NCBI GenBank assembly: GCA_948567375.1 | Contig: OX419762.1 | Coordinates: forward strand, 6,826,001-6,890,000 | Direction: 5' to 3' | Origin: Lunularia cruciata | Lineage: Eukaryota; Streptophyta; Marchantiopsida; Lunulariales; Lunulariaceae | Length of the DNA stretch: 64,000 nucleotides | Shown: piece after piece, positions 46,811 through 56,881 of the stretch | Layout of the letters: the number at the start of each line of letters is the position of its first letter | How positions within the stretch are numbered: the stretch's first letter is position 1 | Translations under genes and position numbers: made by a program | The notes under the pieces: model-generated | What the model was told of the DNA's origin: nothing | Seen by the model: only the letters and a program-made list of their open reading frames with translations | Databases searched by the model: none

Positions 46811-48730
46811 TCCTATGATATCCCAATGTTGATGTACTAATAGTATAATCAGTAAGAACAGGTTGTTCTCACAAGGATACGGTTTAGAAATGGCTAGGAT
46901 TGAAGTAAAAGTGTCACTTTGTCATGATTCATCTATTTTTATGACTTTATCTTCTTGGGTAGGACAATTCTCAGAGAAGTGTAAAGCATCCCATAGTCAC
47001 ACAATGCAGAAAAACTCAAACAATCAAATCACATCCATGAAAGATATCCTATCAACTTAGCTCTTGAAGGTGAAGGACATACTACATTCACAAAAGATAT
47101 TCTATCAACTTGGCTTTTGAAGGTGATGGTACAGTCCATCTTGAAGGTCATGGGCCCCAAAGGTCTTTTCCCTTATAACTACCTATATCATGTATATCAT
47201 AGCACAAATGAGAATGTTCTACCCTTCCTTCCTAGAAGGCAGTCCTCACCGCTATATTGCAAGTTTGTGACTTATTGGGTGTTTTGTTACATGTGATACT
47301 TCACAATGCTCACAGCCCTCATGGCTGGTCAACGCATTGCCTTGATTCTTTAGAACACGTAGGATTCAACACTCAACCAAGCCTGATTGCCGTCATGCAC
47401 CTCAACACTTGCATTCCTACTTCAAGTTCCTCACCACTAATCCACCCAATAATAATGAAACATACACAATATTGACATTGATGTGTTAAGGATCATAGAG
47501 GTACTCATTACATCTTTCCCAATATAGAATCCAATTCATGTGCACAAAGGCAATTGTAGTTTGAGCATACACAAATGTGTACAAAAAAACTATGGAGCTA
47601 GAGTTTTACATATGCTTGAATGTTGAGATGACTTTCCTTATGCCTTCTACTACAAAAGATGAGGTGCATCTAATGGCTGTGCAATGCCACAATCCCCAAA
47701 TTTAGTGCTAAACCAATTGATACTAACCTAATGTAATTACCTTATCTTAACCTAATCAACTCTAAGACAACATGGCCTGCATGGTGGCACTACTATTGTA
47801 CACTCTCCCAATCATTTGACTCCAACTGGGTAGCAAGAAATGGTCTGGATGGTATGGCACTACAAAATGGTTCTTCTATACAAATATACTACCATACTAA
47901 TTTTCTATGTAGGTGTTTGGGTATGGATCCACTACCACTATGATGCGGTCTGACTTTGATGGTGTGGTGACCATGACCATAATCATCATTGTCATTCTTG
48001 TCATTATTGTGATTGTGATCATTATCTTGGTCGTCATCATCACACTCCAATAGTCTTCACCATGATAGTGTTCTACTACAATGGTCTTCAACATGATGGT
48101 GTGATGACTCTAATGATCTTCCACTTGACTGTGCACCACCACCAAGGTTTGTCCTTTTGAAAGATATGTACAATTGCAATGGTGCTTTCAAGCCAAGCCA
48201 ATGGTGTCCTTTGTGCCAAAAGTGTCCAAAACTTCATATCATTCTAACTTTTGCTTTGGGACTTCACATAGTATGATTTTGATAGTAATGGAAATCTTGT
48301 AATGATGCTTCCAACAAGACCAAGATTGTTTCATTTGGACATGTAACTTGCTTTGATGTGCCCCAAGGGGTTTTGTGCCAAAGGTCTTCCAAGTCAATGA
48401 TCTTCCACTAGGCCAATGGCATTGGTATGGAATTCTTTGTTCACAAGCATTAGCTCTAAGGTCATCACCGTAGAGAAATCACAATCATTGGACCACAATC
48501 TTGATCATGAAAATCACAATCACAAAGGTCTCGATCACAAGAATCATGACCATGAGGTGAGGTTTGTTATCCATGTGATCTATGGGTGCAAAGGAGCCAT
48601 GGTGTTTTCCCTATGTCATCTTCTTGTCCTCTAGAGTGGTTACCTTCTAGATTGATGATTAAATGGCACAATCATGTGTTCCAGCCAAAGAGCTTTCTTA
48701 ATCTCTTGTTAAAAAAATTAGAATAGAAGA
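46811..48730 (+). mobile_element. Repeat family X inserted between copia integrase and RT
   Basis: It separates the copia linker (ending near 48735) from RT (beginning near 46800). The left part matches 22381-22430 and the right part the His-rich tract at 26380-26690 (DHENHNHKGLDHKNHDHE at about 48490-48560, then CHLLVL). A second Asp/Asn/His-rich tract is read on the - strand at 47975-48040. A pair of direct repeats (AAAGATATTCTATCAACTTGG) starts at 47040 and 47094. Ends are approximate and the class is unknown. Confidence 0.5.
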
Positions 48731-48734
48731 GACA

Positions 48735-49360
48735 AAAAGGTACTACTAGTGTGAAATTGTCTTGTCGCAATCCCCCTCACCAAGTCTTTGTGGTGGTCTT
48801 CTAATTTTCCCACTTCTACAATTTTCTCCATCTTGAATGGTTGAAGTTGAGCTCATTTGCAAATTAGGTTCCTCATCGCAATTTCTTCTTGAAGTAGACA
48901 AATGCTAGTCTCATTTGTTGATTCTTCCATAAATTGCTATGTAGACTCCTTAGAAGCTTGTGGAAATTTTATGTCAAATATCTATCTAATCAATGCTCAT
49001 TCTAGCATTGGCTTGCACTTCATCTCTCTCTTGAAGACAATATGTATCTAGGTTCCAAACATGTAACTATCTATGATCAGGTTGCTCCTCTATGAACAAG
49101 ATGTCTTTCACATATCTTGTTCTTTTTTTTGTCACATATTTTGAAGGCTTTGGATTTTGAACTGTATCAACAAAAGATATCTCTTGTCTCTTGAGATCAA
49201 ACTTCTTACTTTGACACTTTGGTGTATGCACAAAGATTAAGCAACCAAAAGTTCTCAAATGTGCAACCGTTGGTTTTGTTCCATGCCAAAGCTTGTGAGG
49301 AATTTTCTCTAAAACTCTATTCAGAACATGTGTAGCATCTCCCACTCTTTTACCCACAAC
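48735..49360 (-). pseudogene. copia integrase C-terminal part and linker
   Basis: The - frame 49357-49067 reads ATHVLNRVLEKIPHKLWHG, then KPTVAHLRTFGCLIFVHTPK and KKFDLKRQEISFVD, the conserved end of the copia integrase core and the GKKP-type block. The linker toward RT continues to about 48735 with in-frame TAG codons. Confidence 0.8.
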
Positions 49361-49364
49361 TCTC

Positions 49365-50110
49365 TAGGCAGCTTGCTAGAAAGCAACATGCATCTTGCTT
49401 CTTCAAGCATTGTTATATGATCTCTCCAAGATACCATTTTGCTCAAGAGTATAAGGCATTGTAAGTTTATGGACTAATCCAACACTCAGTTAAAAAATAA
49501 CAAATTCTTTTCTAGTGTATCTACCTACTCTATCAAATTATAATTTCTTGATATTCACTCCACATTGAGCTTCTATATATGTGAGAATTTGTTTGAAGCA
49601 AGAGAGAGTTTCTGAATTCTCTTTCAAGAAAACTACAATCTAAAACCACTAGTAACATCATTAAAAATGAGATAATCTTGATCGTCCAATTGGGCTCACA
49701 CTCATAAGATCACACATATCAATGTGAAAGTGTTTCCAACCTTGTAATTGCCTCTACTATTGCTAGATTTTGCAAAGTTAATCTATGTTGCTTTCTTAGA
49801 GCACATCCATCACAATAGAAAGACTTTTGACTACAAGGCTCTTTTGGTTTAAAACAAAGACACTCTAGTAGTCCTTCTCTTTCCATCTTCCTAATGTAAG
49901 AAAGATTGAGATTACCAAGTCTTTGGTGCCAAAGTGCAATATCTAACTTTTGATATAGTTTTATCTTTTCTAGCTTCTCACTCTCACTTGCAACAATAGA
50001 GTTTTCTTGGGAAATGTAACCTATCTTGGTAATTCTGATCTGAATTTTGTAGAGCTTTGAGTCATAGACACCTTCCATCACCACTGCTCCATCTTTCCCC
50101 ATTTAGCAAC
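49365..50110 (-). pseudogene. copia GAG-pre-integrase and integrase N-terminal zinc region
   Basis: The frame 50102-49719 gives KLDIALWHQRLGNLNLSYIRKM (the LWHxRLGH pre-integrase motif with the last His now Asn), then SFYCDGCALRKQHR, the CxxC pair. The integrase core beyond 49700 is legible only in pieces. Confidence 0.8.
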
Positions 50111-50400
50111 CCTCTTTGATATAGGTGGTTTGGATGCCTTTGTCTGCTACTTGATCAATGTTGAACATGTTGCACTTCAACTCCAAAATGTAGAGAACTC
50201 CTTTGATGACTCTTTGTCTTCCTTGCACCAAGCTTACAAGAAATTGGGATGTCTCCCACTCTAGCAACCCAAATCTTTTGATAGTCAACAACATACATGG
50301 GCATGGTTCCTTCTTTAATCTTCTTGAAATTGTGGATAGATACTCATCAATTGGCCATGTGTTCTCAAGCTCCTCCACAAACATACCAAACATCATTATT
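50111..50400 (-). pseudogene. copia protease remnant
   Basis: Reads QGRQRVIKGVLYILELKCNM, then NIDQVADKGIQTTYIKEGC. This matches the copia protease-to-pre-integrase segment (VLYVPGLKxNLLSVGQL type). The catalytic DSG box upstream is not legible. Confidence 0.7.
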
Positions 50401-50479
50401 TATATGATTGATACTTGTGGTAGTGTTTGAACAAGCAGTGAATGCAATTCTTTGTGTTGTTAGAGCATTGGCTTTACTT

Positions 50480-50762
50480 CTAGGATTAGTTGCATTGTGC
50501 TGTTTTCTTCTTGGGAGGTTCTGCTCACCTATACATTATTTTGCCTAGTGTTCCTTCTTTCTGCATTTGTTGCAACTTGTTATCTTCTTTAGTTGAGAGA
50601 TGTTGGTCTTCTTCTGAGTCCAACCATTGTTGCTACCTCTAATGCTTCTTCTATCGGCAGCAAGAAAAGCTCTCTCCCTTGAACTCTCTTCTTTCTCCTC
50701 TCCACACTCTTGATGCATTGGGAAGCATGAGTCCATAGCCTATTGAAAACTATCATAAACAC
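50480..50762 (-). pseudogene. gag: copia gag 3' end with CCHC knuckle
   Basis: Ends CNKCRKKEH*AK*C, a full CX2CX4HX4C knuckle with two TAG/TAA codons inside. Only about 60 codons precede it before the LTR, so most of gag has been deleted. No good primer binding site lies next to the LTR. Confidence 0.7.
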
Positions 50763-51157
50763 TGATGCAAATCTTCATATCATATACAACATACATCCAA
50801 GGAACACAAAAAGGTATACAAAGCACTTCTGCCAATTTCCTCTTATTGAAAATCTAGTGAGGAATGGAATGGAATGGAATACTTGCAAGTGAGGAATGGA
50901 ATATCTACAGGTTCTAAGCTAATGAAAAACTTGGTTATGTTGCTTTGCCTTGCTTCTCTGGATTGCTGCTCACACATTCCACTCAAGCTTCTTGGAATGA
51001 AATGAACTAACTACTCTCTCAAAGGTAAGGCCTAAATACTCTAACCCGAACTTGACCGGCGGGTGCAAAGTGCTACATACAAACACTAACATCTATACTA
51101 CTACCTACTATGCTATATCAATACCCCATGTACTACCATTAAAGTGTACTTTCAACA
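50763..51157 (-). repeat. 5' LTR of - strand copia element
   Basis: Partner of 44851-45250. It contains (GGAAT)x4 at 50861-50880. The flanks AATAT (left of 44851) and ATTTT (right of 51157) are not a convincing target duplication. Confidence 0.85.
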
Positions 51158-52700
51158 ATTTTATAATTCAATATATTCTCTATCATGTAGATACTATAGC
51201 ATTAAAGAACGCCTGATATGTAGATATAATCACGTTGCGATCTCGTCAAAACAAGATGGAATCGCGATGTATTTGTTATGTAAAATGGGAGGTACCTCAT
51301 AGCATTTAAGCTCATGCATACTTTGCGCAAGATATCATGACGCACATAATCGAATGTTCTTCCGCAAATTTTCTGTATGACCAATTTTAGGCCGAAACGA
51401 CTTTTCTTATTCTAATGTTTCAAATAGAGTTGAAGAAATAGTTGTTCCCCTTTATGTTATTGGATGGAATACAAAGTGATGTTTCCCGCTCCTGCTGAAG
51501 TCGAAGCTAGTGTCAAGATATTGGAAAGGAGTTCATTTTCTGCTGCTGAACAATTTCCCATGTCGATATTTTGACGAGCAAAGCTAGAGTCTTCGTTATC
51601 ACTTAAAGTTCAAGTAACTGAAAACGACTTGCAGATTAAGGATCCAATGCTTGTAGGAAAATGAACATATCGAGTTGCTTGTATGCTTCTTGCTTAGTGT
51701 TTCTACTCTCCACCAGATCAAAACTTACGACCTAGAGAACTCTAAGGTCTGTACATACCTAATCTACCATTGGTAGCATCTGAGATGGACTTCAAACTAT
51801 ATTTCAACCGAACTTATCCGTGTATGAATACAAGTTGGTACACTAACTATGCTCTGTCTCTTGTTGAAGTTTGATCGATTCGCAAGGTTCTAACTCACTG
51901 CAATTACAGTTGTACATCTTTTACGTGGATACAAACATTCATTCAACCGTAGATGCCACCCAAAATGCTCAACAACTCTCATCGCAAAAGCTGTCGGATG
52001 TATTTGACACGTATACTGTACATTATTGGGATTGAAGCAACGGAGAATGAGTTATTCTATGTGAGTTAACGTGTAGTGTGCTCTGTGTTTACTATCGGGA
52101 TAGAAAATCTCTCGAAGTATAGAACTGCTCGTCAAACTTTTGGCCGAGAATGCTAGAAGACTTGCATCAGATTGTTGTATTCTACTCTAATGTTCTTTGA
52201 ATGAGTGAATGAATGACTGTTGACAATTTCTTTTGAAATAAGAAAAAAAAGAAGAAAAGAAAAAGAAAAATCACTTCAGAAATAAAGTTTATTGGAAATT
52301 CAGGGAAAATCTGTGCTCAACTGGTAACGAGAGGCCTAGGGTATATAATCTGAACTGGATCGTCTTCAATGAGGATGAGGCTAAAGAATGCCTCGTTTAC
52401 CATAATATGCATGGATTAAACGGTTTTTGCAAATTCTTGAACACATTCCTGAAATACTTTATCGTTAAGTATATGCTTGCTTCCCTTTATTACATCACCA
52501 GCCCCGTTCGTTCTCTCTTTGATCTGGTAGCTGTCTTTGCGTAAGAATATCAGATGTAGATCGAATAACTCATAATATTTAACGGAATACAAACTAGATA
52601 AAACGTGCTCATGGCAATTGTCCTCCCAATTGTGTTCTGTTTTTCTTGCTGTTTCTTAATAAGTTTTGTAAGATTCAATTGATTTTGAGATGGCATTCGT
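51158..52700. other. Low-copy sequence, no gene supported
   Basis: CpG returns after the LTR. If the subtilase once had signal and propeptide exons they should lie here, but I could not recognise them. A short purine run at 52240-52270 is AAGAAAA-rich. Confidence 0.4.
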
Positions 52701-52710
52701 TTCTGTTGCA

Positions 52711-55690
52711 GAATAACCAGACGTGGTCTCCGTCCTCGAAAGTACAACATCGGTCCTTCACAAAACAAGGTACTGGACTTACTTAAGGCTCGAATCCATC
52801 AGCTGGAATTTGGCAGTAACATCTTTAGGAGAAGATGTAATCATTGGTGTTATAGACTCTGGTACATTAATTTCTACCACAAACTTTAACCGATTTGGAG
52901 TGTTTTAACATATCTTAACTTTCTAGAGAAGCGCAGATTGATCATAAACCCTGGTATCATCTACGAGTTCGAGCTACAACGGATCAGCGGCCCAATAGCA
53001 GGAGTCGACGTCATAGCTGGAATTGATCACGTGCATTTGAATTTCTGTTAACTAACAGTGACATGAAGACGGAGTGATGTGTCAGTTGAGCAGTAGGCAT
53101 TCTTGTCATGTATCTTAGTGTAATTTGCATCAGGTATATGGCCTGAATCTGGGAGCGTCAACGATGCGGGACTTCCACCGATTCCTGCCAGATGGAAGGG
53201 AGCTTGTGTTGAAGGAGAGCAATCCTATCCTGCTCAACACATTGTAACAAGTGAAATGTTTCCTACAATATCTGGATATTTCCTGAAGCTAAATTGTTGC
53301 GAGTTTCAGTGGTGAGTAACCATCCATTGCTTGACTTATTATCAATCATCCTCACCGTGCTCAGGAAAATAATAATCAATCAGACAAACATTTTAGTCAT
53401 TCAGACAGTACTCTACAACTGAGTACACTGTTCATCCCTGACACTCGGTATTCATATGTAGTTTCTTCTACTTTACCTCTTCCCCTACTCGCACGCTTAG
53501 TGAAACTGGGCTCCTTGCAATGATTGATCTTATCCTATGGGCTGCAATGATTGACCTTACCTTACGGGCAGATTTTCTACCAGCTCCGACTTGTATTATT
53601 TGTCCAAGTCGAATCTCTTGTTAGAACGGAATGATGAATGATGAACGCTTCGAACATTGTAAATCGAATGAGACACGGTGGGGCATGGTACACACGCTGC
53701 ATCCACAGCTGTAGGTGTACCTGTTCCACAATGTCTACAGCTGGTCTTGCAAATGGAACTGCGATAGGTGTTGCACTATCTGCAAAGATTGCTGTGTACA
53801 AAGCCTTTTGGCCTTTGTCGGCCTCAGCAGACCACCTCGCAGCAATTGACGAAGCGATTCATGATGGAGTGGACATCATATCGTTCTCTGCTGGTACATC
53901 CACTCCAAGTTCCTCTACAATTTCAGGATATGTTTTTCTTTCATGCGGCTCAAGCAGGGATCTTGGTCTCACAATCGGCTGGCAATGACGAACCTGGTTT
54001 TGGAACGGTTACTAGCATTCCACCACGGACGATTATTGTTGCAGCAAGCACACTTGACCGAAAATTCGTATCTGAAGTAGTAGTAGGATATGGAACGTCT
54101 ATTGAGGTTAGTGACATTTCCATCACCATCATATTCATCAAGGCGTGGGAGACTGAAGATTTTGGAGTTTTACATTAATAAAGATATCGGTGTTTGATTT
54201 TTGTCATGGCCATCATCATCGTCAATGGAAGGTGCTCTTGTCTGCAGGCACTAGCAGTGAACACATATCAGTTTCACCGAAGAACATCATACCTTGAGGA
54301 TAGGAGTCGCGAGATCTGCAACAAATTTCTCCTCAGAAACTTCAATGTAACTCCTAATCCTGAAGCTAGATATGCAGGTGATTCTGAATCATGTTCGCGC
54401 CTTAACCAACTGCACAGAGATCCACCAAATTGCACTGATCGATCTCACCTCTGGTACTTGGAAGTCCAATTAAAATCAAAATTAGCTGAAACTTTCTTCA
54501 ATCGTGCTCAGGTTTCGTGCTCCGGGATCTCTACGTGAAACAGCGGCTCCCGGAGCATAATCATCTGCAAACAACCACCGATCTTCATGGCCGAAAATCG
54601 AATCTTGCTCAACGTGAACTCAGTAACTCATATTATTTTTGACGCACAAGGATAAGGGGCAATTGTCGTGAGTGACGACTTCTCCTTATGCTCAAATTTG
54701 ACGACTAACGTGGGCTGTTCTGTAGGAGGCCGATCGAAGCGGCTGGGACTCCGTCTTCACAGCTGCAGAGTAGTGGAATTGAAAGTATGTCTTGAGCACC
54801 CAAAGCGAATGGGCATATGTACAGTACCGATACAAGCATTTTCAATTCCTCAGAAAGTCAAATTCATCAGTGGAAATATCATAAAGCACCACTTTAAAAT
54901 ATCCTGTTTCTGGTCCTTGCCCACTTGCGTCTCTACCATTAATTCTCTTGCTTAATTTAACTAGGTTGGTTTCAACTAGAAAGATACACACTGAAAAGGG
55001 GCCTTGCTTGATCACTCAGATGCGGTGATGTTAGTAATTATTTTTCAGTTATGATCCCACATGTATGGAAAGCGAAATCAAATTTCCTGATCAGCATTAC
55101 AGTTAGAGGAGTTTGAGTGTATTTGATATGTAGTTCTGAATTGCAGTCCTGCCTATGTATTTTGAAGTCCAAGCGCAACTATCAAACGGCGATCGACAAT
55201 GTTTAAAGCAGATGCGAATCCAAACATAGCACAATTCTCATCCCGTGGTCCCAACAATCAATCTAAATATACTGAAGGCAAGTGTTGTTGGTGAGAAATT
55301 GATGCGCACAGACTGATTACCTTGTTTTAGCTGATATGGACACGACTCAATCCAATCCAAATCCATGATAAGCAAACGAATTCACTTCATGCGTTCACAG
55401 AGTTCATTTCATATTCTGCTACAAAGTATTTTTGGTATTCTTACAACACCTCTGGTTTACTGCGACTTCCAGCCGGATCTTACTGCACCAGGCGTTTTTG
55501 GCTGCACATTTTGGCTGCTTACCCGAGTCTGAAGGTGCACAAGATGCTGCGAAGTTCAGACTCCAGTCAGGCACTTCTATGTCCTGCTCACATGTAAACG
55601 GCGCAGAAGCACTGATCAAAGCTAAACATCCGAGCTGGAGTCCTGTAGCAATCAAGTTTGCCCTCATGACAACAGGTAAAAATCCAAAGC
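52711..55690 (+). pseudogene. Plant subtilisin-like serine protease (subtilase) pseudogene
   Basis: Subtilases are secreted serine proteases with a D-H-S triad. Exon pieces: 52711-52861 (PDVVSVLES, then GEDVIIGVIDSG, Asp at 52855), spliced in phase (GT at 52862, AG at 53133) to [13 protein letters not shown] and [11 protein letters not shown] (53134-53311, donor GGTGAGT). Then DTVGHGTHAAST (His at 53684), GLANGTAIGVALSAKIAVYK, AIDEAIHDGVDIISFSAG, HAAQAGILVSQSAGND (oxyanion Asn at 53984) and TIIVAASTLDRKF. A weak protease-associated region near 54300-54700 follows, and finally [10 protein letters not shown] and [19 protein letters not shown] (Ser at 55576) with [16 protein letters not shown]. 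The frame shifts at least three times (about 53710, 53920, 55500) and the first exon may open with TAA. All catalytic positions remain but no single mRNA frame can join them. The C-terminal exons are absent. Confidence 0.85.
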
Positions 55691-56027
55691 TTCGTTCCAA
55701 TCGCACTAACCTTCAGCCTAAGCATCAAAGCAGTTTGATAGTTGGAAAATTAGGAATATGACATTCAAGATTCATATAATCCACGAAGTCATGATGTACA
55801 ACTGTTCGCCATGAAATGCAGCAAAACCTTTAAAGTTTGGCAACAGTCTCGATTGGGAGCAGGAGAATTGCCATCAACAAAGCCATTGTGGTTCGAATTC
55901 CTGTTTCTAAATTTTGAAGTCTTAGACAATATGAGATGTTAAGAAACTCACTATTTCCACTAGCAAGGATCCTCAGATTAAAGGTCGATTTCCTGTTTCT
56001 CTATTTTGAAAATCTTAACTCAGTTTT
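55691..56027. other. Sequence between subtilase pseudogene and copia insertion
   Basis: A donor-like GTAAAAATCC follows the last subtilase exon. No further exon is recognised before the target-site copy at 56028. Confidence 0.5.
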
Positions 56028-56032
56028 TGTAG
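56028..56032 (+). repeat. Target site duplication TGTAG, left copy
   Basis: Identical to 61379-61383, directly outside the paired LTR ends. Confidence 0.85.
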
Positions 56033-56425
56033 TGTTATGTTTTGTGCTTGTTATTAGTGACTTGACTAAGACAGTCAGGAGCAAACTTGCAAACTATGAC
56101 AGTAAGGAGCAAACGTGCAAACATGACTGATGAAACAGCAAGGTGCCAGGACAAGCTCTTATCTAGAAATGTTCTGTTACTGGTTACTATTATTGTATGG
56201 CAAAGTATAAAAGTGACTAGATACTTTGAGTGCACGATATTCAATACGCGGGACAGTGATGATGGACTTATCTCTCTATATATAAAACTAAATATAAAGT
56301 GTTGGGTGAGCCTGTTTAAGCCTTGGAGGTAGGTTTCCGAGAGGAAGAAAACCACGTTATTTACTTACTGTTTCCCTTACATTATATGCTTACTGGGGTT
56401 TATGATGTGCTATAGTTTTCTAACA
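56033..56425 (+). repeat. 5' LTR of + strand copia element
   Basis: Starts TGTTATGTTTTGTGCTTG and ends TTTTCTAACA. It matches the 3' LTR 60859-61378: TTATTAGTGA(C/T)T, CAAGGTGC, CTTATCTAGAAAT, GTGACTAGAT, GAGCCTGTTT, GGGGTTTATGATGTG. TATATATAAAAC near 56277 may be its TATA box. Confidence 0.85.
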
Positions 56426-56681
56426 ATTTATATAATTGCTTAGTTGGCCCAGAAGAGGGATTGAGGATATGTATATAGCTGGGTGAGCTTGTTTAAGCCC
56501 GTGGAGGTAGCTTTGGAGACAAGAAGTGAACTATATTATTTCTTGTTGTCCTTACATTATATTCTTAATGGGGTATATTCTTAATGGGGTTTATGATGTG
56601 CTATTGTGTTTTCTAACAATTTGTATCAGAGCTTAGTTGGTCCAGAGGAGGGATTTGAGATCTGAGGGATAGTGAAGTGGG
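56426..56681 (+). repeat. 193-bp duplication of LTR end, primer binding site and leader
   Basis: The LTR 3' half plus the following leader occurs twice, ending with TTTTCTAACA at 56425 and again at 56618. After the second copy stands TTGTATCAGAGC (56620-56631), one base off the TGGTATCAGAGC that pairs with initiator-Met tRNA, so this is the primer binding site. The first copy's equivalent is degraded (TTATATAATTGC). CTTAGTTGG(C/T)CCAGA follows in both. A 17-bp repeat (TATTCTTAATGGGGT) near 56560-56590 adds to it. Confidence 0.8.
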
Positions 56682-56881
56682 NNNNNNNNNNNNNNNNNNN
56701 NNNNNNNNNNNNNNNNNNNNNNNNNNNNNNNNNNNNNNNNNNNNNNNNNNNNNNNNNNNNNNNNNNNNNNNNNNNNNNNNNNNNNNNNNNNNNNNNNNNN
56801 NNNNNNNNNNNNNNNNNNNNNNNNNNNNNNNNNNNNNNNNNNNNNNNNNNNNNNNNNNNNNNNNNNNNNNNNNNNNNNNNN
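56682..56881. other. Assembly gap (200 N)
   Basis: Exactly 200 unknown bases inside the copia leader or 5' coding region. The true length is not known. Confidence 0.99.

Noticed and set aside
44851..51157. Target site duplication for the - strand copia element
   Set aside because: The flanking 5-mers AATAT and ATTTT do not match.
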